Shown piece by piece: positions 36,301 through 45,790 of a stretch of 64,000 bases of DNA. The stretch comes from Stramonita haemastoma (Eukaryota > Mollusca > Gastropoda > Neogastropoda > Muricidae). Both the position numbers and the translations under genes were made by a program. Numbering within the stretch: position 1 is the first letter of the stretch; every line of letters begins with the position of its first letter. Where the stretch lies: positions 16,252,376-16,316,375 of the forward strand of contig CM060334.1 in NCBI GenBank assembly GCA_030674155.1, read 5' to 3'. The notes beneath the pieces were generated by a model, which saw only the letters and a program-made list of their open reading frames with translations, was not told the origin of the DNA and searched no databases.

Positions 36301-39300
36301 AGAGTGGACATTGGCCCATATGTCCCATCTCTGCACAGCTTCTCGGGTGGGTACAGCTAGCCAGTTAGGATGTGACTTTTAAAAAGAGGCTGCATAAATT
36401 CTACCATTCACCATGAAGGCAAAGAGTATGCAATGGAGGGCTTTCAACCACCACCCAAGGAAACAGAGCATCGCACAATTCGCAGGTGTGTCCGGAAACA
36501 CAATGCTGCGACAGGGCTCTGATCGCATGGGAGGTAATCTAATTACCACCCCATTACATTGTGTAAAGGCTTTTTTCTGGTAGTATTATCAGCTTTCTTG
36601 TATGAGTTGGTTATCCCCATTCCCTCCCTAAAGCTGGTAAACACTGTAGGGAATAAAGAAATGAAAAAAAAAAAGTAGCATGATACAGCCAATCTAATCA
36701 TGAAAGTATTATTTTTTAATGGGCAGTTTTAGTCAAAACTGCTCCACAGCTCAAAATTATTTCAATAACATAAAAAATGATTATTTCAAAGAAACTGTAC
36801 ATAAAATTTGCATAAAACAAACAAAACAAAGGAAGTCAACTAAACAAAAAACCATTAAGCATGAATTAAAGCACACACACACACAACACACCAGACAGAG
36901 ATATGTAATGTGTACCTTAAACAAAAATGAAATTCAAAGTACATTTGTACCAATAATGCACTTTTAAAAAGTGTCACTGTTATTTTGAGTCTCCAAACTA
37001 CCTTGCAGTATCAAAATTTGATATGTATAGAACAGCTGTTGTAAAAATCAGAGTTGCAGTTCAAAGAAAAATGTATATGTTATATATATATACACATATT
37101 CTCTTTCTAACCACAGGCACACAGATTATATGTATATTATATATATATATATATATGTATGGGAAACAAAAGTGGCAATGATCAGACAATGAACTGTACA
37201 TAGTTTTCAGCAAACACACGAACAAGAATCCATAGCACCAAAAGTTGGCTTTGACAAAATTCTGCAGAAAAAAACCCACCCCTCCCCTAAAGCTGGCAAA
37301 AATAGGCATCCTGCACTCCACTCCACAGTGACTGACCTTGTTCCTGATCTTCCTGCGACGGCCTTGAGGGATCGCTCCTCTTCCTTGGTCAGGGGCATGT
37401 TGGAGGGCAAGGTCACGCCCTCTCTGGCCAGCAGCTCTTTTTCCTCGTCCGTCAGTCGTAGCTCCGGGAACTGAGGGACAGTCACAGCACCAGTTTATTT
37501 ATTTATTTTTTTAATTCTTTTATATCAAGGATAATGGAATAAGCACTCGTGTGCTTTTTTTACACCCAGTCCCCGTGTGTATGCAGTTTTTGTAAATATC
37601 TGTTTACACCGGCACACGATGGCCTACTCTTACGAAAAGCGGAACAGGATTTAACGTGTGTGCAAGATGTTCTGTGTGCGTTCGCACACGGAGGCCTCGG
37701 TTTAAAGTCTCATCTGAAGGACTAGAATGTGTGAATGTTTGCTTCAAAGTCCAGTTTTTTGCTTTAGGTTAGTAGTCAGGTTAGCATTTTTCCTGTTTAT
37801 AATGTCACTGCGTTTTTACCTATGATAATTCTACGCATGCACACATGCATGCACATATGCACGCATACACGCACGCACACATGCACGCACATGCACACAC
37901 GCACGCACGCACACACACACAAAGTGGATGCACATTTACTCAAGTTTATCCTTTTTCCCTTGTTCTATTTTATATACATAGTTCAGCGAGTTTCTCATGG
38001 TTAGATCTGTTTTATTCTTGTACGATTCATTCAACTTAACAAACACACACACTTATATTCACTTCCAAAGCTCCATCTCCTCACCCCTTGTCCTGTCTAA
38101 AATCACTTTCTAGTGGATAGAGGTAAACTGAAATACACACACTAGTGTCAACTTAAGTGATGATGATGATAATAATAAGTAACATGTGACGCAGATTCAT
38201 ACATCAGTATATATATATGTTTTGGGTGAAGGAAATATCTGGTAAAACATTTAGGATGAGAATAGAAGGGTTTTTTTGTTTGTTTTGTTTTGTTATTATT
38301 TGTTTTTTAATTATATATGTGGCCACAGAAAACTATTTTCTGGTGGATAGGTGGTCTAGAGGTATTCACTAATAGTAATACACCTACCTAGAAAGTGAAA
38401 GTGCGTGTTCGATCTCCATTAGAGATCAAAATTAGCCCCCATCCACTAGACTTTGGGTGGTAGCTTGGGTGCTAGTCTTTCAGATGAGACGATAAATCAA
38501 GGTCCCATGCACAGTAAGTAGAACCTTGGCAACGAGAGAATTGTTCCTGGCAAAAGTCTGTAAAAAAGAGCCACACTGATAGGTAAACAAACATATGCAG
38601 ACAAAGAAAATAAAAATGAATGGCACTGCTTCTGTAGGGGGTGACACACACACCCTCTCCAGGGAGAGCAGCCTGAATTTCACACTGAGAAACCTGCTGT
38701 GACCTAATAGAAAACAACATAGATACATAACACTTTGCTGTTGAAGCTTGCAATCATTCTGACCTTCTGCACTATCTGAAAACAGCCCACACTTTCAGCC
38801 AATAGTTTAACATTCTAGTAACAAAAATATAACACCAAATTTTGAATATAATGTAATACAGTCAAAACAGTGAACAAAATAAACACAGAGTAATTTTGTG
38901 GGCGGTTGCGCGTGTGTAAACGATTTAAATGCAAGCGCTTTGATTTGTTTGCTTGACAAGATTCAGCGCTACATAAATACCACACACTATCATTATCATC
39001 AATACTCAAGCCTTTCACCCGCAAGCTGTGAAAATCCCCAGCAGCACTCACCTTTCCATCGGCGGAGGTGAGGAGGTCGTCGGTGACGATGTCCTTCATG
39101 GTGAAGGGCAGACTGTCGCTGTCGCTGCTGGTGCGGGAGGGGAGGCGCTGGACCTGCAGGGTCTGTCTGGTGTGGGGGTCCACCAGGATGATGGCCTGGC
39201 TGCCGCTCAGCGTCTTCACCGTCTGCACGTGGGGCTGACCCCCTGACCCCTTGGCTGACTCACTGCCCTTGCTGAAATCTGCACGCCACACAGTGGGGAC

Positions 39301-42000
39301 ACACAGCGTCAGCAATCCCCTATCTTCTGCAACTACATTTCTTGTGAGGGTTGTCTTTCTGTGTCACTGTTACCTGTCAAAACAGTGTGTAAGCCAAGGC
39401 TGCCGTTTGATTTACACTCTCTTCTCTACCATGGCCCAGGCCAAAAGCTGTATTGTCAGTGAAGTCAGAGCAGAGGTCTGTACTGAAATATTCAAATGTT
39501 ATGTTGTCAAACGCTATGTTGAGATTGTCTTCAGCCCTGACAAGCTCTTAGCATTTATAACAACCTGCAGACTCCTTTTGAGGAGAAAACCGCATGTGAT
39601 TTGTCTTTGCAAGACTTAGCGCTATATAAATTTTCCATTTGTTATTATTATTATTATATAACAATCTTCTCAAGTCAAGAGCATGGCTGCCTATACAATG
39701 AGGTTTTTCAAAACAGCCTGGGTACACATAAACTTCTCAACCAGGTGTACTTATGGTCTCATAGTGATTCTCAGGCCCTGTGCATCTGACTTCCATGTGG
39801 GAGATAATTGTTCTCTTTTAAGGCTTTCTGGAAAAAAAAGGTAGAAAAATGGACCAAGAAGGCAGAAAACAGACAAGAAGGAAGTAACAGGAAGAAAAAG
39901 AACAAGACAAAAAACAAAGAGAGGGATAGACAAGAGGGAATCCCTGGCACATGATTTCCAGAAGGTGGAGATGCTGACAGGCCTCCCAGCATACCCATGT
40001 GAGAGTTGTGCTTTTAAAAAAAATTATTCAGGTTTTTTTTTGTGGACATTTAATTAATAGCTCCATTGTAACCATTACTTTTAGTTAATGAAGCCATTAA
40101 AATATATCCACAAAAAGAACCCTTTAAAATGTAATTTAAGTGAGCGCCTTAAATAAAATAAAAAGTTCATTTTTAACCCACAGAATACAAACTAACATAG
40201 TCTCTGATGGGGCTCGAACTCTTAGACCTCCAAGCTAAGAGTCCAGACAAACACCTGAGCAGCTTCACTATAGTATAACAAACTCACCAAAGTCAATGGA
40301 GACATCAGTGTCTTTGGAGCCAGAAAACGCACTGCTGCTGAAAACACCCAAGTCCACAGTGGATTCTGAGGAGTCCACTTCACTGAAGTCCATACAAGTA
40401 CTGAAGTCGAAGTCCTCGTACGACAGAGGACTGGACTCTGAGTTGCTGTCTGACAAAGGGGACCGGGACTGTTCCGGCGAGGATGTCAGGACCGTCGGTC
40501 CTCCACAGAAATCTGTTCCGTCATCTGCGGCTGCCATGCTGGAGAGGTAAGTGTCCTCCAGTTCACCAGAGTTCAAGGACACACCACTGTCGCTGTGCTG
40601 GCCAGGAGAGCACTGGGCGTAATAGTCATGATCTGTGTGTGTTGGAGTTTTCGTCTGTTGGGACTGCGCCGGTTTGATGCAGATATCATCAAAAATGTCC
40701 TCTGTCAGGGCGGGGATCTTTGTTGAAGAAATCCAGCAGATCATCTGACAGCAGGTCAAGGTCATTCTGGAACAGACATAAATTATATATCAATCTATTG
40801 ATGAATATGCTTCCTGCAATTTTAATCCTTAATTTTGTCATTGGTGCCTGTTGCACAGTATACATGTTCCATACCCCGCAAATGCAGACAGAAAGAGGAA
40901 TAATCAAGGGGTCATTTTAATTCAAGTTACCTGTCTCTCTTGCGTCTTAGTCTTAGTGTCCAGTTTGTTTCTGTGTTACACTGTTAGTTCGTTACCATTT
41001 TAGCATTGAAGGCTACTGTATTCAGTGTACTATTAATTTTGTCAAGGAATAAAGGATGTTGCAGTATTTTTTCACCTCTTGGTTACACATACAAAAACTA
41101 TCAAGAGAAAGATAAACTGAGATTAACATTATTCAAATTTAAATAATAAGATAAACTGAGATTAACATTATTCAAATCTAAATAATAAAATAAACAGAGA
41201 TTAACATTATTCAAATCTAAATAATAAAATAAACTGAGATTAACATTATTCAAATCTAAATAATAAAAACAGCTTGATATTTACTATATCAATAAAATAT
41301 TTGTAAATTGTACTGACAGACTGATTAACTGATAACTCATCTAAATGATAATTTCTATTTAATCATAACGCTGTTCTGAATGATAAAATTTGGTCAAACT
41401 GACTTAACAGTAGACTTTACCAGTCTGCTAAAAGACTAAATAATAATATGACACATTGATGTGATAAACACTGTTAAATATATAATTATTAGAGAGAGTT
41501 GAACTTATAAATTATATCATGCAACTATTGTGTAACAGGAAGCCAGTAAAGAGTCTGCAGTAGAGGAGTAATGAATTTAGTTTTCCTCTTTTTAATCTTC
41601 AACAATTAATGTCTAAAGACCGACAAGAAAAAATTGCTAATCTAAATAATTTGAATAAGAAAACAACATTAGCTAAGCAAAGTGGGAAAAATGACTACTG
41701 ACGTCTAAAATATTACTGATTTTAAAACAGACTTGAAATCCATTAATTTCATTCTTTAATATTTGCACTAACACTAGTAACAGAGTACAGAAATGCCCAT
41801 GGTTGCAGAGAAAAGTACCTACAGAAGTAACGAACACATTCTGATAGCAAGATTAGTTTTTAAATGATTTCATCTATAGTTTGAAAACACAGCTTCTGTG
41901 ATCAATGGAACTGGTATGAAAAGTCAGTGAGTATGAAACAAATACAAAAAACCAATTTTATTTTGTATTCTAATACTCTACTTTTGCTCTCATTTTTTAA

Positions 42001-42071
<71 letters not shown>

Positions 42072-43059
42072 CCAACTTTGTCTAATATTGTAATAATGAC
42101 ATCACCTTTTCGTGAAAAGAACATAGATAAACTCTAAAACTGGAGAACAAAATGTAACAAAAACACACAGAAAGATGTAAACAGAATAGCATTATATATC
42201 TGCTATCTATAGGCCTACAGGTTTCCCCTTTTTTCTCTCTCACAATTTAAAATGCAATGTTAAGTTTCTGAAGACATGTATACATACAACTGCGATAACA
42301 GTTAAGTTATAAATTCTTTGATACTAACATCCACTTCATCCCATAAAGAGAAAGTTGCATCTTCAAAATCGATTCCTGCGTCCAGCATTGAAAAACACAT
42401 CTTGTCCTTGGCTAGACGCGCCATGACAACACTATGATGTGCACTTGCACTGCTGGATCACTGTCTGCTGAATAATAAGACTGATAGCACAGCAGCCTAG
42501 TAGGCTTATTGCCCTGGAGATGAACTGTCAACACTAGGCTAGAAGTAGAACTGCATGTGAGACTGTTTTGGCTGAAGTGATAAAACAAAGTGAAATGCTT
42601 ATAACTCTTTAACACGTTTCAACAATTGTCTGTCATTATCACGCGTATCACACAAAACTAACGACCAACTGCGTACAAAATTGAATCTTGTGGCATTTCA
42701 TCATCTCCGAGTCTCATCCTGATCTGCCAGCTGATTAATTGAAACCGACACGCTGGCCTAAGCAACGCGTCGATTTGAATGAGTCAATCCTTAAAACGTG
42801 GCTCTTCCAGATGTCTATGTTGTACTACGAAGTCAAGATGTGGCTACCCACTGATCTGATACATAAGGTCGCGATGTGCGATGTAAACTCTGAGGTCCAA
42901 TGAACAAACTTTACAAACTATAAAATAAACAAGACTTACAAAGCTCAGTGTCTCCACTTTGCTTTTCCCATCGAGGTTCAGTTCTTTGCTAAGGACGCCA
43001 TTGTCTTCGTCAAATAGTATGTCTAACACCTGCGACGGAGGTGCCGTATCCATAGCCAT
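32654..43059 (-). CDS. CREB3L3: CREB3L3/CREB3-type ER-anchored bZIP transcription factor, complete gene
   Basis: Eight exons: 43059-42940, 40766-40288, 39278-39052, 37470-37337, 36227-36100, 34506-34422, 33678-33582, 33066-32654. With two one-base indels set aside, exon lengths sum to a multiple of three (about 560 residues) and all phases agree. Order: acidic N-terminal activation region; the block [19 protein letters not shown] and MPLTKEEE that precedes the bZIP in this family; basic region [16 protein letters not shown]; leucine zipper; one membrane segment [18 protein letters not shown], closest to vertebrate CREB3L3; RSLL, a site-1-protease-type motif, on the lumenal side; then a long Pro/Glu-rich lumenal tail. 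Family knowledge: such proteins sit in the ER, move to Golgi under stress, are cut by S1P/S2P, and the N-terminal half enters the nucleus. Start chosen at 43059 because its context gccaccATGG is near ideal; an in-frame ATG also exists at 43080. Confidence 0.9.
33165..33330. repeat. SINE-A tail remnant, (AT)n and T run in CREB3L intron
   Basis: ttctttattgaggataatgg (reversed SINE-A tail), then (AT)n to 33,302 and about 27 T. Confidence 0.85.
33352..33540. repeat. (GTCT)n microsatellite
   Basis: GTCT/GTGTCT mixed tract; on the CREB3L strand (CAGA)n. Confidence 0.95.
33582..33678 (-). CDS. CREB3L3: CREB3L exon 7: transmembrane segment
   Basis: Acceptor tgacccag|GTGCTG, with a perfect branch-point match TGCTGAC upstream; donor GCGAG|GTGTGT. 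Encodes [18 protein letters not shown], the single ER membrane helix, then a short lumenal stretch. Confidence 0.9.
33694..34265 (-). repeat. 23-bp minisatellite in CREB3L intron next to exon 7
   Basis: About 24 units of agggacacagtcatcatcag plus atc (+ strand). On the gene's strand each holds CTGAT/GATGAC, branch-point-like cores. It starts about 15-20 bp from the exon 7 acceptor and, with the GGAA tract, fills nearly the whole intron. A long open frame (33,599-34,309, +) is only a by-product. Confidence 0.92.
34308..34414. repeat. (GGAA)n microsatellite flush with CREB3L exon 6 donor
   Basis: Purine tract ending 8 bp from the exon's donor; on the gene strand a pyrimidine tract. Confidence 0.93.
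34422..34506 (-). CDS. CREB3L3: CREB3L exon 6: end of zipper
   Basis: Acceptor cctcag|GTCCCTGG; donor CATG|GTAGGT. Encodes [17 protein letters not shown] and CVM, matching the SLLEQLKKLQAI position of CREB3L3. Completes the zipper before the membrane segment. Confidence 0.88.
34732..35021 (-). mobile_element. piggyBac-type MITE in CREB3L intron
   Basis: Reverse copy with TTAA at 34,732 and 35,018. Same body: gcagctataattacttccag, ggtcacagcgtgatgg. Confidence 0.87.
35135..35440. repeat. 24-bp minisatellite in CREB3L intron
   Basis: About 12 units of ttgcttgtatcttcaaaaat plus cata. Intron 34,507-36,099; not adjacent to an exon. Confidence 0.9.
35655..35800 (+). mobile_element. Composite SINE-C, 3' part
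   Basis: gggtacctgccctctttagg to cacacaggttatgg; tRNA/5S head absent. Confidence 0.7.
35830..36050 (-). repeat. Dispersed repeat F, reversed, with internal duplication
   Basis: Contains gcagctgagaggagctgaa twice (35,944 and 36,005). Confidence 0.7.
36100..36227 (-). CDS. CREB3L3: CREB3L exon 5: bZIP basic region and zipper
   Basis: Acceptor gctacag|ATCTCAGCC; donor AATGT|GTGAGT. Encodes [18 protein letters not shown] followed by a leucine-zipper heptad series (LERRVKI..., [16 protein letters not shown]). The KESRKRK/YVDGLE pair is diagnostic of CREB3/OASIS bZIPs. Confidence 0.92.
36230..37330. other. CREB3L intron
   Basis: A/T-rich intron with an (AT)n tract at 37,125-37,160. Nothing else seen. 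Confidence 0.6.
37337..37470 (-). CDS. CREB3L3: CREB3L exon 4: pre-bZIP block and start of basic region
   Basis: Acceptor ccctcag|TTCCCGG; donor AACAAG|GTCAGT. Encodes [19 protein letters not shown] and [15 protein letters not shown], then should continue as the RRKIRNK basic motif. As written the frame breaks at gtcgcagg (about 37363-37368): a base is missing in what should be a CC (or similar) pair. The downstream codons in the shifted frame spell RKIRNK. Confidence 0.85.
37495..37725 (-). mobile_element. SINE-A fragment upstream of CREB3L exon 4
   Basis: Tail begins about 25 bp from the exon acceptor; body to cggtttaaagtctcatctga, head absent. Confidence 0.85.
37838..37925. repeat. (GCACAC)-like microsatellite
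   Basis: Alternating CA/GC/TGCA; part of the CREB3L intron. Confidence 0.85.
38335..38715 (+). mobile_element. SINE-D (tRNA-derived)
   Basis: Box A-like aggtggtctagaggtattca; box B-like gtgttcgatctcc; a shared middle cagatgagacgataaatcaa; end gagagcagcctgaatttcac. Other copies 54,555-54,660 (+), 55,610-55,700 (-) and 59,670-59,900 (+). Confidence 0.75.
39052..39278 (-). CDS. CREB3L3: CREB3L exon 3
   Basis: Acceptor gcgtgcag|ATTTCAGC; donor GGAAAG|GTGAGT. Encodes [10 protein letters not shown]..., [20 protein letters not shown] and [12 protein letters not shown]. Links the activation domain to the conserved pre-bZIP block. Phase 1 in, phase 0 out. Confidence 0.85.
39440..39650. repeat. Dispersed repeat K
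   Basis: tgttgagattgtcttcagcc is shared with 57,553-57,572. Unclassified. Confidence 0.5.
39835..40000. repeat. Dispersed repeat L
   Basis: agaaaaagaacaagaca and gagggaat..ctggcac shared with 44,785-44,940. Confidence 0.65.
40288..40766 (-). CDS. CREB3L3: CREB3L exon 2: acidic/serine-rich activation region
   Basis: Acceptor gttccag|AATGACC; donor TTTG|GTGAGT. Encodes [16 protein letters not shown], then after a one-base shift [16 protein letters not shown] and a Ser/Asp-rich stretch. The frame break is at the AAAG run (about 40714-40720): one A too many. The rest of the exon is open in the second frame. Confidence 0.85.
41108..41272. repeat. ~39-bp tandem repeat, four units
   Basis: Units contain gagattaacattattcaaat then ctaaataataaaataaac. 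In the intron before CREB3L exon 2. Confidence 0.88.
42003..42068. repeat. (CA)n microsatellite
   Basis: 33 units. Confidence 0.96.
42329..42424 (-). CDS. CREB3L3: Possible alternative first coding exon of CREB3L
   Basis: An ATG at 42424 (context gtcATGG) opens [20 protein letters not shown]..., ending in an acidic SLWDEVD before GTTAGT, phase 0, which would join in frame to the 40766 exon. It is acidic, like the activation domain it would replace. The donor is weak and no transcript supports it; it could be a chance open frame. Confidence 0.4.
42940..43059 (-). CDS. CREB3L3: CREB3L exon 1 (start codon)
   Basis: Starts [21 protein letters not shown], like the N-terminal LLDxLFD motif of the CREB3 family. 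Donor GAGCTTT|GTAAGTC, phase 0. A second in-frame ATG is six bases on and an upstream one at 43080. Confidence 0.82.
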
Positions 43060-43129
43060 GGTGGCGGGGTGTGTTGCCAAACTGAGTTGCCTGGTTTACG
43101 ATGTCTGTCCTCAGCCAGGTCACTAGTCA

Positions 43130-43137
43130 CCACGTCA
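43130..43137 (-). promoter_or_regulatory. UPRE-like motif upstream of CREB3L start
   Basis: TGACGTGG on the gene's strand, 71 bp before the chosen ATG. TGACGTG(G/A) is the known unfolded-protein-response element bound by ATF6/XBP1 and CREB3-family factors. A role in self-regulation is inference. Confidence 0.5.
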
Positions 43138-43849
43138 CTCCGAACAGCGTGTGTGGCGATGGCCCCAAACACGTAGGATTTTCAGTATTTTCCTTCCTTA
43201 CTGGGGTTTTTTGAACACATCACGAGGAAGATTCTTTCCAATAATGACCAATGTCTATATATTTGCCACACAAATGATGTTTTGTCAGGTACTTTTAGGA
43301 CTAAGACGCTATCATGGGCTAAACAAGGGATTTCCTGATCAGACTAATTTTCTATTTATAGAATTAAGTGACAACACGCCTTGACGTGGAGGTAAAATGA
43401 GAGCTTCAACTTTTAGTTTCGTAATTCAGCGAGAAACAGCTAGTGATTGTCTGGTTGTTTTACAATCTGTCAACTTTTTACAGACAGGATTAATGTAAAA
43501 TCTATTAAAAGAAAATAATAAAAGGAAGGATACGAAACAAAACAAAAACAAAGCCGCGCTCCACATTGTTCATCTTATTTCGGATACAATCGAACAGAAA
43601 GTACAAGTACCAGCACATTGACAAAAACCAACACATAAAATAAAATAAAACAAAACAAAACAACAATAACAACACACACACGTGAGCGCGCGCATTTTGT
43701 GAAAAATAGCTCCAGATTCAAGTCATGCCAGCATCAAAAACAAAAACAACAAAACTATAGCCAATGCAAGGAACATAAAAGTGTATATAATGTTGTCCAT
43801 TCAGTGACTTAATTAAGTGGGTGGCTTTTAGGAAGAAAAGGTTGATTCT

Positions 43850-44120
43850 GTGAGCCTCTGTCAGTGACAGTATCCATCCATCCAAAGCCTTTTTATGCCT
43901 TCTTGGCATGTAGGGCAGCAACTAAATTTCTCTGTTGCTGTTTCTGTAACAAATCTTTTTTTTACAGACCAGGGTTGTTAGCCCTGTGTCCAACCCCCTA
44001 CCTGGGGGAGTGGTGCCGCCTTAGTCGCCTCTTACGACATGCCTGGCTGGCGGGCAGGGACCCTATTCTTGTCATGCTCGCTTTGCAAGCATGCCCCGGG
44101 AGTCCCACGGGGGAGTGACA
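43850..44120 (+). repeat. Unclassified repeat-like segment
   Basis: ggcatgtagggcagcaacta resembles the end of the LINE fragment at 27,962; then cagaccagggttgttagccc and cgcctcttacgacatgcc. It could be a LINE 3' end. Confidence 0.4.
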
Positions 44121-44194
44121 GTATAGTTTTTAAAATTAAATTCTATATATAAAGTTAAGTCATAAAATAATTATGCTCAGAGAGAGAGAATTTT

Positions 44195-44540
44195 ATATAT
44201 TTATTTTATTCTTTTATATCAAGGATAATAAACACTCATGTGCTTTTTGCATCTGGTCCCCGTGTGTATGTAGTTTTGTAAATTTTGTCATCTGTTCCCA
44301 TCGGCACACAGTGGCCTCCTCTAATGAAAAGTGGAACAGGATTTAACGTGTGTGCAAGATGTTCTGTGTGTGTTTGCACATGGGGCCTTAGTTTATAATC
44401 TCATCCGAAGGACTTGTGGGGAGAAGAGAGTCAGCACTGATGTTAACTCCATGGGAAAAATCCCCTTGAACGGGAATTGAACTCAGGTCGTCAAATTGTG
44501 AGCGCAATGTTCTGACCACTAGGCTACCCCGTCCCCCCTT
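44195..44540 (-). mobile_element. SINE-A, full length
   Basis: Head tagcctagtggtcagaaca in reverse, ending at 44,535. Confidence 0.9.
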
Positions 44541-44542
44541 AC

Positions 44543-44632
<90 letters not shown>

Positions 44633-44638
44633 GAGAGA
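44543..44638. repeat. (AG)n microsatellite
   Basis: About 45 units between two SINE-A copies. Confidence 0.95.
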
Positions 44639-44644
44639 ACCTGT

Positions 44645-44790
44645 TGTGAAACCACGCGGAACATCTTGTGCATATGTTACAACCCGTTCCTCTTTTCAGA
44701 AGAGTAGGCCATTGTGTGCCGGTGGGGATGGATGACAAAATTTGACAAAACTGCACACACATGGGGACTGGATGTAAAAATAGGCAAGAG
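44645..44790 (+). mobile_element. SINE-A fragment
   Basis: Body cacgcggaacatcttgtgca to ggactggatgtaaa, opposite in direction to the neighbouring copy. Confidence 0.78.
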
Positions 44791-44999
44791 AATGGACGGA
44801 GAAAGCAGAAAATAGACAAGGAGGAGGTGACAGGTAGAAAAAGAACAAGACAGAAACAAAGAGAAGGATAGAAAAGAGGGAATTTCTAGCACTGAATTCC
44901 ATCCAGGTGGGGTTGCTATTTATACTGACAGGCCGCCAGCATCCTCACAGGGGAGGCCACCATTAGTAATCACGCAATTTCGTGGTCAAATCACAGTCT

Positions 45000-45741
45000 G
45001 TTTTGATGACTCCAGCTGGTTTTGGTTTGTTTGGGGGGGTTTCACTGAAGTAGAGTTCTCAAGCAGATTGCGTTAATTTACTCAGAAACTCTCCAGTCCA
45101 TAATAGGAGTGATAATTTTCTTGACAAAAATCAAGTTTGATCAGAGTAAAGCATTTTCACCTAACACACTGACAGAAGCTTGTAGTGTGTGTGCAGTTGA
45201 AAACCAGTCCATCACAATGAAATTCAGTATGCTTTGGGAGGCATTAGCCTGAAGCTATGAGCATCACATGTCAGAGATGTACAGTTGTGTTTTGATGATT
45301 ATCATGAGACATTCTTGTCCTTTCCATGAGCAAATGGAACAAAGGTACCTGTCATTGTATTTTGTGATGAAAGACTGATTCTTGTGTGCATTCAATCTTG
45401 ATCTCTTTTTTGAGAATTTGGATAGTTGATGATTTAGTTTGCTTCCCCCCCCCCCTTTTTGTGGTCTTTAGTATCAACAGTAATGTTTTGTTTTGTCTTT
45501 AGTATTCACAGACATTTCAAATTCAGTGCTTTTTTCTCACTTGGATTGGATTTTATTTTTCTAAAAATGGCCACTTGTGGATATTTATGCACTTATGTAT
45601 GCATGCATGTTACACATCATACAATAGTAACAGGCTCCTTGGAATACACAATACTCACTGGAGCATAGAAATCTCCAAAACACACTCCTTTACTAACTGA
45701 CAAGAAAGGAAAAGAAAACACACACACACACACACACACAC

Positions 45742-45790
<49 letters not shown>

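Larger units (their letters stand above)
40770..42320. other. CREB3L intron
   Basis: A/T-rich. Holds the 39-bp repeat (41,108) and (CA)n at 42,003-42,068. No further exon seen. Confidence 0.6.
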
